64,000 nt of DNA, taken from NCBI RefSeq assembly GCF_001729745.1, contig NZ_CP017186.1, positions 3,162,001 through 3,226,000 on the forward strand, written 5' to 3'. This document shows positions 11,793 through 22,753 of this stretch, one piece after another (within the stretch, counting starts at the first letter, position 1; each line of letters begins with the position of its first letter). The notes below the pieces were generated by a model, which was not told the DNA's origin, made no database searches, and saw only the letters and a list, made by a program, of their open reading frames with translations. This stretch comes from Enterobacter hormaechei subsp. hoffmannii (GTDB taxonomy: Bacteria > Pseudomonadota > Gammaproteobacteria > Enterobacterales > Enterobacteriaceae). A program made the position numbers and the translations under genes.

Positions 11793-13487
11793 GTGACCGT
11801 TAAACGCCCCGTATCGGGAAGCCTGGCTCGGGCTTTCTTTTCGATGATTGTCTTGTCCGTTCTGATCAGCGCCATTGCGCTGGTTACACTCGCCAGCAGC
11901 CAGCGCGACGCCGAGGCGATTAACATCGCCGGATCGCTGCGCATGCAGAGCTACCGCCTGGGCTACGAAATGCAGCGCGCCAGCCCGTCACTGGCAGAGC
12001 ACCGCGCGGTCTGGCAGAAAACGCTGAGCGCGCCTGCGTTGCAGAAGCTAAACCGCTGGTATGTGCCAGAGGACGTCAAACAGCGTTACCAGCAGTTGCA
12101 GCTTGGCTGGCAGGAGATGGACACGCGTATCGCCAGCGGCGATACCGGGTGGTATCAGAGCCACATAGAGGATTTTGTGGGCCGGATAGATGCCTTTGTG
12201 CTGGCGCTACAGCACTACACCGAACATAAGATACAGCTGGTGATTTTCATGTCGCTGACGGGCGGCCTGGGCATCCTGCTGCTGGCGGTGATGACCCTGC
12301 GGCGCATCCGCCGTCAGGTTGTGCTGCCGCTGAATAATCTGGTGGCAGCGAGCGAGCGTATCGAACAGGGGCAGTTCGATACCCCCGCGCCGGATATTAT
12401 GCTTCCCAACGAGCTGGGCCAGCTTTCCCGCGCCTTCAACCATATGTCGGCGGAATTACACACCCTGTACCGTTCCCTGGAGCACTCCGTTGCCGAAAAA
12501 ACCCGCCACCTGAATGAAGCGCATCAGCAGCTTGAAATGCTGTTCAAATGCTCACAGGCGTTGAATACCGGGCAGATAGACAGCCACTGCTTCCGGCATA
12601 TTTTGCAAATTGTGCATGACTATACGCAGATGAATTACCTGCAATTGCGCACCAGTGACGACTGGCAGCTTTACGAAGGACAGGAGTCCCCGGGCGAGAA
12701 AATGCACAATTTACCGGTATTAATGCAGGACACCCTGTACGGCGAACTGCGCTGGCAAAGCGCGACCGGGGATGTTCCGCTGCCGCTCATGGAAAGCGTG
12801 GCGACGATGCTGGGCCGGGGGCTCTATTTCAATCAGGCGCAGAAACATTATCAGCAGTTGCTGCTGATGGAAGAGCGCGCCACCATCGCGCGTGAGCTAC
12901 ATGATTCTTTGGCGCAGGTGCTCTCCTATTTGCGTATTCAGCTTACGCTGCTGAAGCATGCCGTGCCGGGCGACAATGCCCCGGCGCAGACCATCATTAC
13001 GGACTTCTCCCGCGAGCTGAATAACGCCTGGCATCAGCTACGCGAGCTGCTCACCACCTTCCGCCTGACGCTCAACCACGCCAATCTTCCTGCCGCGCTA
13101 CAGGAGTCTCTCGACGGTTTGCAAAGCCAGACCAGCGCGAAGCTGGTGCTTGACTGCCGTCTCTCATCGCTTGCGCTGGACGCGCAAAAACAGGTGCACC
13201 TCTTACAGATTGTGCGTGAGGCAGTGCTGAATGCGATTAAACATGCCGATGCCAGCGAGATTGTGGTCAGCTGCGTCACCACCGCGGACGGTACTCACAC
13301 GGTCACGATCCGCGACAACGGTATTGGTATCGGCGACGCCAGTGAACCGCCGGGGCATTACGGGCTGAATATCATGCGCGAACGCGCGGGACGGCTCGGC
13401 GGAACATTACACTTTTCTCAGCCGCCACAGGGCGGTACACAGGTCAGCGTGACGTTCAGGACACCTGCGGCGCAGGCTGAAAAATAG
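11793..13487 (+). CDS. narQ: Nitrate/nitrite sensor histidine kinase NarQ
   Basis: Membrane sensor of nitrate and nitrite that phosphorylates NarL and NarP. The 564-residue protein starts at a GTG preceded by GGAAG. It has TM1 at about 14-34, the P-box ligand region (EAINIAGSLRMQSYRLGYE, about 41-59, with Arg50), TM2 at about 145-167, then HAMP, a GAF-like region, and the HisKA_3 kinase. The phosphorylated histidine is in ARELHDSLAQVL (His370), and DNGIGIG with HYGLNIMRERA forms the ATP site. The neighbours aegA and acrD are as in E. coli. Confidence 0.96.
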   Translation: MTVKRPVSGSLARAFFSMIVLSVLISAIALVTLASSQRDAEAINIAGSLRMQSYRLGYEMQRASPSLAEHRAVWQKTLSAPALQKLNRWYVPEDVKQRYQQLQLGWQEMDTRIASGDTGWYQSHIEDFVGRIDAFVLALQHYTEHKIQLVIFMSLTGGLGILLLAVMTLRRIRRQVVLPLNNLVAASERIEQGQFDTPAPDIMLPNELGQLSRAFNHMSAELHTLYRSLEHSVAEKTRHLNEAHQQLEMLFKCSQALNTGQIDSHCFRHILQIVHDYTQMNYLQLRTSDDWQLYEGQESPGEKMHNLPVLMQDTLYGELRWQSATGDVPLPLMESVATMLGRGLYFNQAQKHYQQLLLMEERATIARELHDSLAQVLSYLRIQLTLLKHAVPGDNAPAQTIITDFSRELNNAWHQLRELLTTFRLTLNHANLPAALQESLDGLQSQTSAKLVLDCRLSSLALDAQKQVHLLQIVREAVLNAIKHADASEIVVSCVTTADGTHTVTIRDNGIGIGDASEPPGHYGLNIMRERAGRLGGTLHFSQPPQGGTQVSVTFRTPAAQAEK

Positions 13488-13508
13488 CGGGAAAGAAGGC
13501 GCGCTGAA

Positions 13509-13557
<49 letters not shown>

Positions 13558-13628
13558 CTGGACCTTACCGCTAAAGTTAGGCGGGCAATAAACAATAATG
13601 ACGTGCAGCAAAACGAGGTCACATTTTA

Positions 13629-16600
13629 ATGGCGAATTTTTTCATCGATCGCCCCATTTTTGCCTGGGTGCTAGCAATCCTGTTGTGTCTGACGGGTGTC
13701 CTGGCGATTACTTCCCTTCCTGTTGAGCAATACCCCGACCTCGCCCCCCCTAACGTGCGTATCACGGCGAACTACCCTGGCGCCTCGGCACAGACGCTGG
13801 AAAATACCGTCACGCAGGTTATCGAGCAGAACATGACGGGTCTTGATAACCTGATGTACATGTCCTCGCAGAGCAGCGCCACGGGCCAGGCGACGGTAAC
13901 CCTGAGCTTTACGGCGGGCACGGATCCGGACGAAGCGGTGCAGCAGGTGCAAAACCAGCTGCAATCGGCCCTGCGTAAACTGCCTCAGGCGGTGCAGAAC
14001 CAGGGGGTGACCGTGCGTAAGACCGGTGACACCAATATTTTGACCATCGCGTTTGTTTCAACCGATGGCTCGATGGATAAGCAGGACATCGCGGACTACG
14101 TCGCCAGTAATATTCAGGATCCGCTCAGCCGTATCAACGGCGTGGGTGATATCGACGCCTACGGCTCGCAGTATTCCATGCGTATCTGGCTGGATCCCAA
14201 CAAGCTGAACAGCGTGCAGATGACCGCCAAAGATGTCACCGACGCCATCGAATCGCAGAACGCTCAGATTGCCGTGGGGCAGCTCGGTGGTACGCCGTCC
14301 GTGGATAACCAGGCGCTTAACGCCACCATCAACTCCCAGTCGCTGCTCCAGACGCCTGAACAGTTCCGCAATATCACTCTGCGCGTGAATCAGGACGGTT
14401 CGGAAGTGCGTCTGGGGGATGTCGCCACCGTGGAAATGGGGGCGGAAAAATATGACTACCTGAGTCGCTTTAACGGCAATGCTGCGTCCGGCCTGGGGGT
14501 GAAACTGGCCTCCGGCGCTAACGAAATGGCGACCGCGCAGCGGGTGTTAGAGCGTCTGGATGAGCTGTCGCATTACTTCCCGCACGGACTGGAGTACAAA
14601 GTCGCCTACGAAACCACCTCATTCGTAAAAGCCTCCATCGAAGATGTGGTGAAAACCCTGCTCGAAGCTATCGCGCTGGTGTTCCTCGTGATGTACCTGT
14701 TCCTGCAAAACTTCCGCGCCACGCTGATCCCCACCATTGCGGTGCCGGTGGTGTTGCTGGGAACCTTTGCGGTGCTGTATGCCTTCGGTTACAGCATCAA
14801 CACCCTGACCATGTTCGCCATGGTGCTGGCCATCGGCCTGCTGGTGGATGATGCCATCGTGGTGGTGGAAAACGTCGAGCGCATCATGAGCGAGGAAGGG
14901 CTTTCGCCCCGCGAGGCCACGCGTAAATCGATGGGGCAAATTCAGGGTGCGCTGGTCGGTATCGCCATGGTGCTGTCGGCGGTATTTATCCCGATGGCGT
15001 TTTTTGGCGGCACTACGGGCGCGATTTATCGCCAGTTCTCGATCACCATCGTCTCTGCGATGGTGCTCTCCGTACTGGTGGCGATGATCCTTACCCCTGC
15101 TCTGTGCTCGACGCTGCTCAAACCGCTGCATAAGGGCGAACACCACGGTCAAAAAGGCTTCTTCGGCTGGTTTAACCGCATGTTTAACCGAAATGCGGCG
15201 CGCTATGAAGCGGGCGTGGGTAAAGTACTGCACCGCAGCGCGCGCTGGATGGTGGTTTATGTCCTGCTGCTCGGCGGCATGGTCTTCTTATTCCTGCGGC
15301 TGCCAACCTCGTTCCTGCCGCTGGAAGATCGCGGCATGTTTATCACCTCCGTACAGTTACCGAGCGGCTCGACCCAGCAGCAGACCCTGAAAGTGGTGCA
15401 GAAGGTTGAGAACTACTTCCATACTCAGGAGAAGGATAACGTGGTCTCCGTCTTCTCCACCGTCGGCTCTGGCCCTGGCGGTAACGGGCAGAACGTGGCG
15501 CGTATGTTTGTGCGCCTGAAAGACTGGGACCAGCGCGACAGCGATAGCGGCTCCTCCTTTGCCATCATTGAACGTGCAACTAAAGCGTTCAACAAAATCA
15601 AGGAAGCGCGCGTTTTCGCCAGCAGCCCGCCCGCTATCAGTGGCCTGGGCAGCTCAGCCGGATTTGATATGGAGCTTCAGGATCACGCGGGTGCCGGGCA
15701 TGACGCGTTGATGGCAGCTCGCGATAAACTGCTCGAGCTGGCCGGGAAAGATCCGCAGCTTACCCGCGTTCGTCATAACGGTCTGGATGACAGCCCTCAG
15801 CTACAGGTGGATATCGACCAGCGTAAAGCGCAGGCGCTGGGCGTCTCCATCGACGACATTAACGACACCCTGCAAACGGCATGGGGCTCAAGCTACGTGA
15901 ATGACTTTATGGATCGCGGTCGCGTGAAAAAGGTCTACGTTCAGTCTGCTGCCAAATACCGCATGCTGCCGGACGATATCAACCGCTGGTATGTGCGCAA
16001 TAACACCGGCGGCATGGTGCCGTTCTCGGCGTTTGCGACGTCACGCTGGGAGACCGGTTCGCCGCGTCTGGAGCGTTACAACGGCTATTCGGCGCTGGAG
16101 ATTGTCGGTGAAGCCGCGCCTGGCGTCAGTACCGGTACTGCAATGGACATTATGGAAAAACTGGTTCAGCAGTTACCGACCGGCTTTGGCCTGGAGTGGA
16201 CGGCGATGTCCTACCAGGAACGGCTTTCCGGCGCGCAGGCGCCTGCCCTGTATGCCCTTTCGCTGCTGGTGGTGTTCCTCTGCCTGGCGGCGCTGTATGA
16301 AAGCTGGTCAGTGCCGTTCTCGGTAATGCTGGTGGTACCTCTCGGGGTCATCGGCGCGCTGCTGGCAACCTGGATGCGTGGCCTGGAAAACGATGTCTAT
16401 TTCCAGGTCGGACTCCTCACCGTAATCGGATTGTCGGCGAAAAACGCCATTCTGATCGTCGAATTTGCCAATGAGATGAATGCCAAAGGTCACGAACTGA
16501 TGGCCGCCACGCTGCACGCCTGTCGTCAGCGCCTGCGCCCGATCCTGATGACTTCTCTGGCGTTTGTGTTTGGCGTCCTGCCGATGGCCACCAGCTCCGG

Positions 16601-16742
16601 CGCAGGCTCCAGCAGCCAGCACGCGGTGGGAACGGGCGTTATGGGGGGAATGATTTCCGCGACGATTCTGGCTATCTATTTCGTACCGCTGTTCTTTGTG
16701 CTGATACGCCGTCGTTTCCCGCTGAAGGATAAGCCGGAATAA
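13629..16742 (+). CDS. acrD: RND multidrug/aminoglycoside efflux pump AcrD
   Basis: Inner-membrane proton-driven RND transporter. E. coli AcrD works with AcrA and TolC and exports aminoglycosides, some anionic beta-lactams and bile acids. The 1037 residues equal E. coli AcrD. The N-terminus [20 protein letters not shown] is the classic HAE1 start. The TM4 proton-relay aspartates are in [17 protein letters not shown], and [16 protein letters not shown] carries the TM10 lysine. Two large periplasmic porter domains flank the central helices. It stands alone without an adaptor gene, as in E. coli, and ends at a strong terminator. Confidence 0.96.
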   Translation: MANFFIDRPIFAWVLAILLCLTGVLAITSLPVEQYPDLAPPNVRITANYPGASAQTLENTVTQVIEQNMTGLDNLMYMSSQSSATGQATVTLSFTAGTDPDEAVQQVQNQLQSALRKLPQAVQNQGVTVRKTGDTNILTIAFVSTDGSMDKQDIADYVASNIQDPLSRINGVGDIDAYGSQYSMRIWLDPNKLNSVQMTAKDVTDAIESQNAQIAVGQLGGTPSVDNQALNATINSQSLLQTPEQFRNITLRVNQDGSEVRLGDVATVEMGAEKYDYLSRFNGNAASGLGVKLASGANEMATAQRVLERLDELSHYFPHGLEYKVAYETTSFVKASIEDVVKTLLEAIALVFLVMYLFLQNFRATLIPTIAVPVVLLGTFAVLYAFGYSINTLTMFAMVLAIGLLVDDAIVVVENVERIMSEEGLSPREATRKSMGQIQGALVGIAMVLSAVFIPMAFFGGTTGAIYRQFSITIVSAMVLSVLVAMILTPALCSTLLKPLHKGEHHGQKGFFGWFNRMFNRNAARYEAGVGKVLHRSARWMVVYVLLLGGMVFLFLRLPTSFLPLEDRGMFITSVQLPSGSTQQQTLKVVQKVENYFHTQEKDNVVSVFSTVGSGPGGNGQNVARMFVRLKDWDQRDSDSGSSFAIIERATKAFNKIKEARVFASSPPAISGLGSSAGFDMELQDHAGAGHDALMAARDKLLELAGKDPQLTRVRHNGLDDSPQLQVDIDQRKAQALGVSIDDINDTLQTAWGSSYVNDFMDRGRVKKVYVQSAAKYRMLPDDINRWYVRNNTGGMVPFSAFATSRWETGSPRLERYNGYSALEIVGEAAPGVSTGTAMDIMEKLVQQLPTGFGLEWTAMSYQERLSGAQAPALYALSLLVVFLCLAALYESWSVPFSVMLVVPLGVIGALLATWMRGLENDVYFQVGLLTVIGLSAKNAILIVEFANEMNAKGHELMAATLHACRQRLRPILMTSLAFVFGVLPMATSSGAGSSSQHAVGTGVMGGMISATILAIYFVPLFFVLIRRRFPLKDKPE

Positions 16743-16753
16743 CCCGTTGAAAT

Positions 16754-16785
16754 AAAAAAAAGGCGGCTTTACAGGCCGCCTTTTT
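16754..16785. terminator. Bidirectional intrinsic terminator acrD / ypfM
   Basis: An A-rich run, the stem AGGCGGC...GCCGCCT and a T5 tract follow the acrD stop by about 12 bp. A-run and T-run on opposite sides make it usable from both strands, so it can also stop transcripts from ypfM on the minus strand. Confidence 0.85.
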
Positions 16786-16853
16786 ATTGTGTGATTCTTT
16801 CACACTATGGTTATTTTAGTTAATTAAGTGCTCTTGCATTTCTTACCGGAAAT

Positions 16854-16913
16854 TCATTTACGAAGCATGCCTTCGATAAAATCTTTCCAGTTCCCCAGTT
16901 CATGTTCAATCAT
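16854..16913 (-). CDS. ypfM: YpfM, 19-residue small protein
   Basis: A very short minus-strand gene encoding MIEHELGNWKDFIEGMLRK. It differs from the E. coli YpfM sequence I remember (MIERELGNWKDFIEVMLRK) at two positions. Conservation at the amino-acid level, the same place between acrD and yffB, and a good ribosome site (AGAGAGG) about 6 bases before the ATG all support it. E. coli YpfM has been detected as an expressed small protein, but its function is unknown. The sequence could form one amphipathic helix. Confidence 0.85.
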   Translation of the reverse strand: MIEHELGNWKDFIEGMLRK

Positions 16914-17300
16914 AACAACCTCTCTTATTATTATGTGCATTCTACGAAAACGTATCATCATTGTGAAGCCACTTTAACCGATTGCTGTGATTGAGCCTCG
17001 CTGTGCAGGTAGGTTTAGGATCACTATGAGCGTTGACGGGTAAATTTTATGTGACCTACAGCAATATTTTGAAATAGTCAGAAAAATGACAGCATTTTTA
17101 ATTTCCCCCTGAGTTTATTGGCAATTTATACAGAGTGGACAACTATGCTTAAAAGATGGAAGACTATTCAGCTTACAGCTGTTCGTTGAATTATGGAGAA
17201 TTGTAAATCACGAAAAATTCCGAATATGTTATATTCCACTTAAGGATATATCTTCGAAAATATTGAACATTTAACCCACACAAGAACAAAAGGATTCACT
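16914..17300. other. AT-rich intergenic region between ypfM and yffB
   Basis: About 390 bp without a supported gene. It must contain the divergent promoters of ypfM and the yffB-dapE-ypfN operon. A 14-codon frame (ATG at 17144, MLKRWKTIQLTAVR) follows a weak purine-rich site and could be a leader peptide, but nothing else supports it. Several TATAAT-like hexamers near 17227-17262 make the exact start site unclear. No tRNA or recognisable small RNA was seen. Confidence 0.5.
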
Positions 17301-17657
17301 ATGGTTGTGATGTACGGCATTAAGAATTGCGATACGATTAAAAAAGCCCGCCGCTGGCTGGAAGCACACAACATCGACTATCGCTTCCATGATTACCGTG
17401 CCGACGGGCTTGACCCTGCGTTTCTCCATTCCGCCATCAATGAACTGGGCTGGGAAGCGCTGCTGAACACCCGCGGGACCACATGGCGAAAACTGGATGA
17501 ATCTCTCCGGGCCACGATCAACAACGCCGACAGCGCAGCCAAACTGATGCTTGAAATGCCGGCAATCATCAAACGCCCATTGCTCTGCAAGCCAGGTCAG
17601 CCTATGCTGCTGGGTTTCAGTGAAACCCTTTATTCAGATTTATTCGTTGAGGTGTAG
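17301..17657 (+). CDS. yffB: YffB, ArsC/Spx-family protein
   Basis: A 118-residue cytoplasmic protein of the ArsC-like thioredoxin-fold family. The N-terminus [20 protein letters not shown] places a single cysteine (Cys10) at the arsenate-reductase position, and IIKRPLL carries the conserved arginine-proline loop. The paired resolving cysteines of true arsenate reductases are not evident, and the E. coli homologue is not a known arsenate reductase. It is followed after 3 bp by dapE and then ypfN, so the three genes form an operon. The substrate is unknown. Confidence 0.9.
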   Translation: MVVMYGIKNCDTIKKARRWLEAHNIDYRFHDYRADGLDPAFLHSAINELGWEALLNTRGTTWRKLDESLRATINNADSAAKLMLEMPAIIKRPLLCKPGQPMLLGFSETLYSDLFVEV

Positions 17658-17660
17658 TCT

Positions 17661-18788
17661 ATGTCATGCCCGGTCATTGAGCTGACTCAGCAGCTTATTC
17701 GCCGTCCTTCCCTTAGCCCGGACGACGCAGGTTGTCAGGCATTAATGATTGAGCGCCTGCGTGCCATCGGTTTTACCGTCGAGCACATGGATTTTGGCGA
17801 TACGCAGAACTTCTGGGCATGGCGCGGTCAGGGGGAGACGCTGGCGTTTGCCGGACATACCGACGTAGTTCCCGCAGGCGACGCAGACCGCTGGATCAAC
17901 CCGCCTTTTGAGCCAACCATCCGCGACGGCATGCTTTTCGGACGCGGCGCTGCGGATATGAAAGGTTCCCTGGCTGCGATGGTCGTGGCGGCAGAGCGTT
18001 TCGTCGCCCAGCATCCGAACCATAAAAACCGTCTTGCGTTTTTGATTACCTCCGATGAAGAAGCCAGCGCCCACAACGGCACCGTGAAGGTCGTTGAGGC
18101 GCTGATGGCGCGCAATGAACGTCTGGACTACTGTCTGGTGGGCGAACCGTCCAGTACCGAAGTGGTGGGCGATGTGGTGAAAAATGGCCGCCGTGGATCC
18201 CTGACCTGCAATTTGACCATTCATGGCGTGCAGGGCCACGTTGCCTATCCGCACCTGGCGGATAACCCGGTACACCGCGCCGCGCCGATGCTGAACGAAC
18301 TGGTGGGCATTGAATGGGATAAAGGCAACGAATTTTTCCCGCCAACCAGCATGCAAATAGCCAACATCAAGGCCGGCACCGGCAGCAACAACGTCATTCC
18401 CGGCGATCTCTTCGTCCAGTTTAACTTCCGCTTCAGCACCGAACTGACCGACGAGATGATCAAAGCACGCGTGATTGCGCTGCTCGAAAAATACCAGCTG
18501 CGCTATACCCTCGACTGGTGGCTGTCTGGCCAGCCGTTCCTGACGCAGCGCGGTAAACTGGTGGATGCGGTAGTGAACGCCATCGCGCACTATAATGAGA
18601 TTAAGCCACAGCTGCTGACAACGGGCGGCACGTCTGACGGACGCTTTATCGCCCGCATGGGCGCACAGGTTGTCGAACTGGGTCCGGTTAACGCGACGAT
18701 TCACAAAATCAATGAATGCGTGAACGCTGCCGATTTACAACTGCTGGCCCGCATGTATCAACGTATTATGGAGCAGCTCGTCGCCTGA
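17661..18788 (+). CDS. dapE: Succinyl-diaminopimelate desuccinylase
   Basis: Dinuclear zinc hydrolase that makes LL-diaminopimelate for lysine and peptidoglycan synthesis. The 375 residues equal E. coli DapE. M20 peptidase features are [12 protein letters not shown] (metal His and catalytic Asp), [15 protein letters not shown] (bridging Asp), [11 protein letters not shown] (catalytic and metal Glu) and [15 protein letters not shown] (late metal His). It sits in the yffB-dapE-ypfN operon with very short spacers. It acts in the same pathway as dapA at 24.6-25.5 kb. Confidence 0.98.
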   Translation: MSCPVIELTQQLIRRPSLSPDDAGCQALMIERLRAIGFTVEHMDFGDTQNFWAWRGQGETLAFAGHTDVVPAGDADRWINPPFEPTIRDGMLFGRGAADMKGSLAAMVVAAERFVAQHPNHKNRLAFLITSDEEASAHNGTVKVVEALMARNERLDYCLVGEPSSTEVVGDVVKNGRRGSLTCNLTIHGVQGHVAYPHLADNPVHRAAPMLNELVGIEWDKGNEFFPPTSMQIANIKAGTGSNNVIPGDLFVQFNFRFSTELTDEMIKARVIALLEKYQLRYTLDWWLSGQPFLTQRGKLVDAVVNAIAHYNEIKPQLLTTGGTSDGRFIARMGAQVVELGPVNATIHKINECVNAADLQLLARMYQRIMEQLVA

Positions 18789-18812
18789 CGGGTGCTTAAA
18801 GAGGATTAGCGA

Positions 18813-19010
18813 ATGGACTGGCTTTCAAAGTACTGGTGGATTCTGGTGTTGGTATTTCTGGTAGGCGTGCTGCTTAACGTGATTAAAGATCTCAAGCGCG
18901 TTGACCACAAAAAGTTCCTTGCCAACAAACCGGATCTTCCGCCGCACCGTGATTTTAACGACAAGTGGGACGATGAAGACGACTGGCCGAAGAAGGACCA
19001 GAAGAAGTAA
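18813..19010 (+). CDS. ypfN: YpfN, small inner-membrane protein
   Basis: A 65-residue protein with one N-terminal membrane helix (about residues 7-24, [17 protein letters not shown]) and a charged cytoplasmic tail rich in Lys and Asp that ends [14 protein letters not shown]. It matches E. coli YpfN (UPF0370) nearly residue for residue. It is preceded by GAGGATTAGCG and lies 24 bp after dapE, so it is probably the last gene of that operon. Function is unknown. Confidence 0.9.
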   Translation: MDWLSKYWWILVLVFLVGVLLNVIKDLKRVDHKKFLANKPDLPPHRDFNDKWDDEDDWPKKDQKK

Positions 19011-19021
19011 TCGCTCTGTTT

Positions 19022-19043
19022 CCCCTCTCCCTAGGGAGAGGGG
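19022..19043. terminator. Perfect 22-bp palindrome between convergent ypfN and ypfH
   Basis: CCCCTCTCCC-TA-GGGAGAGGGG is a perfect inverted repeat in the 38-bp gap between two convergent genes. It belongs to the same GC-rich family as the repeats at 2120-2243 and 26735-27206. It is likely to terminate from either side, although no long T tract follows. Confidence 0.6.
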
Positions 19044-19048
19044 GAACC

Positions 19049-19744
19049 TCACATAAACTCGACGATATCATCATCATTCGGCTTACCGCCGCTGAGCGCT
19101 TCATCAAAGTAGTGCTTCGGTACGGTATAACGCAGATGACCGAGCGCGAACTGCATGCTGCGATCGTCAATGGCATGCCCCAGATCGTCCACGATATCCA
19201 GCGTCACATCCCCGCCTTCACGCATCAGCGCGTCCTGGGCCGCAACCGCATGCGAAAGCTCAATTACCCGGTCTTCACCCCCATGAATGAGATGGATCGT
19301 GGTCTGCGTGGTCGCGCTTTGCGGTAACGTCGCAAAACGCCCATTGAAGGCAATCACGCGGGACACCAGTCCGGGCTGCGCTTTTACGCTTTCCAGCGAC
19401 ATGATTGAGCCCTGAGAGAAGCCAATCAGCGCTGTTGCATTGGCACCTACGCCGCTCTGCTGCTGCCAGTAACGCACGGTATTGATAAAGGCTGGCATAA
19501 CGGCATCAATACGCGTCTGACGATTTTCCTCCGTCACGCCCTCGACGGAAAACCACTGCCGCCCGCCCGGACCGCAGGGCTCCACGCCGCCGATACTGAC
19601 GATCAGCGCGTGTGGGAAAACGGGTGCAAACCAGCTGCCAATCTGTCCCATATTGACGGCATTGTCGCCCACGCCATGAAACAGAAGCAGTAGCTGTTTA
19701 GCAGGTGTATCCGGGCTTTGCACAACAAAATGGTCATGTTTCAT
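19049..19744 (-). CDS. ypfH: YpfH, alpha/beta-hydrolase esterase
   Basis: A 231-residue cytoplasmic carboxylesterase of the phospholipase/carboxylesterase family. LLLLFHGVGDN provides the oxyanion-hole region. GFSQGS is the nucleophile elbow with the active serine, IHGGEDRVIE holds the aspartate and LGHAIDD the histidine. I chose the ATG at 19744 (MKHDHFVVQSPD) because it matches E. coli YpfH (232 residues) and follows AAGGAGAT; the open frame continues 20 codons upstream. The natural substrate is unknown. It lies downstream of tmcA on the same strand, 73 bp away. Confidence 0.92.
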   Translation of the reverse strand: MKHDHFVVQSPDTPAKQLLLLFHGVGDNAVNMGQIGSWFAPVFPHALIVSIGGVEPCGPGGRQWFSVEGVTEENRQTRIDAVMPAFINTVRYWQQQSGVGANATALIGFSQGSIMSLESVKAQPGLVSRVIAFNGRFATLPQSATTQTTIHLIHGGEDRVIELSHAVAAQDALMREGGDVTLDIVDDLGHAIDDRSMQFALGHLRYTVPKHYFDEALSGGKPNDDDIVEFM

Positions 19745-19817
19745 GGCGATCTCCTTAATTGTTAAGCAGGATTTTACGCCTCTGCGGGGTAATAACCATG
19801 CCACTTTACTGAAGAAG

Positions 19818-21767
19818 TCATTGAAAAAATTGCCATTGCAAAATGTCGGCTTTCAGCCGCTGGCTACGAGAGTAATCAAGCCTTTCAAGCGCGTGAGCGG
19901 TTTCCTCGCGTAGCTTCGCCAGCAACGCTTTGCGCCCGAAATCGTGCGTATTCCCTTCCATTTTCCCACGCAGCGCCGGGAGCGGCATATCCACGGCAAA
20001 CAACAATCGCGTTAGCGCCGCAACCGAGGTTGAAAACGCCCGGTGCGCAAAGGCAAACCCCGCCAGCTCCAGCCAGTCGTCACTATTAAGGGTAGCTTCC
20101 CATGCATCCATCACCGGGATCTTTTCGCCATTCCAGGCCGACAGGACGCGCATATCACGACATAAACGCTGATGCGCCTCTTCGCAGAGCTGATGCCCCG
20201 CCTCGCTCAGCGGCAGCAACGCCATCGCCGTATAGCACCCGCTGCTGGCCTCCCGGTGGCTGCCCATTCGCACCAGCACAAACCCGCACTGCCGCCAGAA
20301 ACGCCACAGCTCGTCGGTATAGCCAAAGCTGACCGAGAGATAATCTTCTCCGCTGGCACTGCGGATCAGCCCCTGGCCGATGCCTTCCCGCTGGCGATGA
20401 GGATGAACCGCAATACGGCTGACGCGTCGGCCTTTCAGCGTCGCCGCGAGAGGCGAACCGCCGTGGGCAGCCAGAGACTGCGCCACCAGATTCCCACGCG
20501 GCCGACGAAATCCCGCCCACACCGCGCGACTAAGCTCTGGGGATAAGCCGCCCTCCTCCACCAGCCAGAGCGCGCCAGCGATCTCCGCGCCCGCCTGAGC
20601 AACAGCAAAGTGCTGGCCGGGGGCGTCCATCATCCGGCGTAAATCGAGGGGGGTCGTCCGGTAGTGCGCGGCACACAGCAGTTCATACACGCCTGCCCCG
20701 CGCGCCGGATCGCTCTCCCACACCCCGGGCTCCAGCGACGTTAAACTTACCTCCCCTGCCGGTTTGCGATCGATAAGCGCATCGTCGAACAGCAGCGCGT
20801 TCGCCACGATTCGCTCAAGAGGACATCCGGCAGCCCAGCGTACAGGAGTTGATAAGGTATATCGCCGCAGACCGCTGAACCGGGCGCAGAACTTCAGCAG
20901 GAATCCCCTGCCCGTGCCTTCATAACCCTGCACCGTAGTGGTCAACAACACGCGGGGAAAACGCATCGTCAGTTTCTCGAGCAGCGGGCCGGGGATGGCG
21001 GCCGCCTCATCGACAATCAGCCAGTCAGCTTCTGTTGTGGAGGCCAGCAGCGCATCCGGGGCCATAAAGTGAAAATGTTCCCCGGCGAAACGCGCGATGA
21101 CATCCGTCGCCCCTTTTGCCGGTGCGGTCACTACAGCACTACCCTGAATGCCGTTGAGCAACATGCCCGCCAGGGCGGACTTTCCTCGTCCGCGCGGGGC
21201 CGTCACGGCAGCCACGCCAGCAGGCATGGTCAGAAGCGCATCGAGGATCGCAGCCTGCTCGCGCTGCGGTTCACCGCTGGCGGGCTGCCAGGCGGGTAAA
21301 TCTGGCGCAACGGGAAGGCACAGAGGACGATGTTGATGCCAGACGATAGCATCTGAATCGGCGGCCAGCGTCCGGCAAAAATGGTAAACAAAGTGCGGGG
21401 TGGCGATCGGCTCGGCGCTGTCGCTCCAGCGTAGAGAATCCGCGTCGGGCCTGTTAGCCCAGACGGAGAACGGCGGCACCAGCAGCACCAGAAGGCTTCC
21501 GGCGCGCAGGGTCCCGCTGAGGGCGGCGAAGGCCGAGACGTCAAACCCGCGACGCGCGTCAAAAACGGCGTGCAGATATTCACGTCCCAGCAGGCCGCTG
21601 ATGGTCTTAGAGGGGTTTTCCTCCAGCCACAGCCAGTCTCCTGGTAACGTAACGCGCAGGATGGTCGCCTGGCTCAACGTCCACGCTTCATCGCCGCTAA
21701 GCACCACCAGCCGGCGGTGCCCGGTACGCTGAAGCTGGTTAACCAGCTGTTCAACCCCCAACATCAC
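19818..21767 (-). CDS. tmcA: tRNA(Met) cytidine acetyltransferase TmcA
   Basis: Adds an acetyl group to the wobble cytidine (C34) of elongator tRNA-Met, which keeps AUA from being misread. It uses acetyl-CoA and ATP or GTP. The protein is about 649 residues against 671 in E. coli. An N-terminal region is followed by an RNA-helicase-like ATPase (Walker [13 protein letters not shown], Walker [12 protein letters not shown]), then a GNAT domain ([28 protein letters not shown]), then a C-terminal tail. The start overlaps the ypfJ stop (GTG at 21767 or ATG at 21764), so it is coupled to ypfJ. Confidence 0.93.
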   Translation of the reverse strand: MMLGVEQLVNQLQRTGHRRLVVLSGDEAWTLSQATILRVTLPGDWLWLEENPSKTISGLLGREYLHAVFDARRGFDVSAFAALSGTLRAGSLLVLLVPPFSVWANRPDADSLRWSDSAEPIATPHFVYHFCRTLAADSDAIVWHQHRPLCLPVAPDLPAWQPASGEPQREQAAILDALLTMPAGVAAVTAPRGRGKSALAGMLLNGIQGSAVVTAPAKGATDVIARFAGEHFHFMAPDALLASTTEADWLIVDEAAAIPGPLLEKLTMRFPRVLLTTTVQGYEGTGRGFLLKFCARFSGLRRYTLSTPVRWAAGCPLERIVANALLFDDALIDRKPAGEVSLTSLEPGVWESDPARGAGVYELLCAAHYRTTPLDLRRMMDAPGQHFAVAQAGAEIAGALWLVEEGGLSPELSRAVWAGFRRPRGNLVAQSLAAHGGSPLAATLKGRRVSRIAVHPHRQREGIGQGLIRSASGEDYLSVSFGYTDELWRFWRQCGFVLVRMGSHREASSGCYTAMALLPLSEAGHQLCEEAHQRLCRDMRVLSAWNGEKIPVMDAWEATLNSDDWLELAGFAFAHRAFSTSVAALTRLLFAVDMPLPALRGKMEGNTHDFGRKALLAKLREETAHALERLDYSRSQRLKADILQWQFFQ

Positions 21768-22633
21768 ATAGCTTTGCCGAAGGTATTACACTGCGACGGG
21801 TTGCCGCTGTCAAAGCCACGCTTAAACCAGTTGTAGCGCTGCTCTGAGGTGCCATGGGTAAAGCTGTCCGGCACAACGCGCCCCTGGCTTTGCTGCTGCA
21901 AGCGATCGTCACCAATCGCCTGTGCGGCATTCAGGGCCTCTTCCAGATCGCCTGTTTCCAGCACGCCCTGCTGCTGCATGCTGTGTCCCCAGACGCCAGC
22001 GAAGCAGTCGGCCTGAAGCTCCATGCGTACGGAGAGATGATTCACCTCCGCCTGAGACGCATTCTGCTGCATCTGACGCACTTTAGGTTCAATGCCGAGG
22101 AGCTTCTGCACATGGTGGCCGACTTCATGCGCGATCACGTAGCCCTGGGCAAAATCGCCGTCGGCGCCCAGCTTGCTTTTCATGTCGTCATAGAAGGAGA
22201 GATCGATATAGACGGTGCTGTCCGCCGGGCAGTAGAACGGCCCCATAACGGACTGCCCGGTGCCGCAGCCCGTGCGGGTTGCTCCCCGGTACATCACCAG
22301 TTTTGGCGGCTGATAAGTCCGCCCCATTTTCTCGAACTGCTGACCCCAGGTATCTTCGGTCGTCGCGAGAATAACGGAAGTAAATTTCGCCGCTTCATCT
22401 TCATTCGGGCTGATGGAGCGCTGAGAATACTGCTGCTGTTGCCCGGTTTCACCGGTCATCAAACCGGTCAGGTCGACACCGTAGTAGCCCGCTACCAGCA
22501 CGACGACCAGCAGAATAATACCGCCCTTGCCGCTGGGTAACCGGAAACCTGGCCCGCCCATAGACGGCCCACCGCCACCACTGCTGCGTCTGTCTTCTAC
22601 GTTGTCACTTTCACGACGCCCTTGCCAGCGCAT
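21764..22633 (-). CDS. ypfJ: YpfJ, zinc-metalloprotease-like membrane protein
   Basis: A 289-residue protein with a basic, glycine-rich N-terminus, one membrane helix (about 34-54, [19 protein letters not shown]) and a large periplasmic domain of the neutral zinc metallopeptidase family. The HExxH motif is in [29 protein letters not shown] and [18 protein letters not shown] are family signatures. The ATG at 22633 has GAGGTG 3 bases upstream and matches the E. coli start; an upstream codon at 22639 is less likely. Proteolytic activity has not, to my knowledge, been demonstrated. The stop overlaps the tmcA start. Confidence 0.9.
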   Translation of the reverse strand: MRWQGRRESDNVEDRRSSGGGGPSMGGPGFRLPSGKGGIILLVVVLVAGYYGVDLTGLMTGETGQQQQYSQRSISPNEDEAAKFTSVILATTEDTWGQQFEKMGRTYQPPKLVMYRGATRTGCGTGQSVMGPFYCPADSTVYIDLSFYDDMKSKLGADGDFAQGYVIAHEVGHHVQKLLGIEPKVRQMQQNASQAEVNHLSVRMELQADCFAGVWGHSMQQQGVLETGDLEEALNAAQAIGDDRLQQQSQGRVVPDSFTHGTSEQRYNWFKRGFDSGNPSQCNTFGKAM

Positions 22634-22716
22634 AAACACCTCGAACTATTCCATTTATAATAGCTATGATCGTAGGCGGTTAATGAAAGGATTACCATAG
22701 TAAACAAGGATAAGAC

Positions 22717-22742
22717 GCCAAAGGATGCCAACATCCTTTGGC
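22717..22742 (-). terminator. Intrinsic terminator after purC
   Basis: A perfect 11-bp stem (GCCAAAGGATG / CATCCTTTGGC) with a 4-base loop lies 12 bp past the purC stop. Read on the minus strand it is followed by a short GTCTTATCC tract with few Ts, so it may stop RNA polymerase only partly. Confidence 0.65.
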
Positions 22743-22753
22743 AAATGCGCAGT

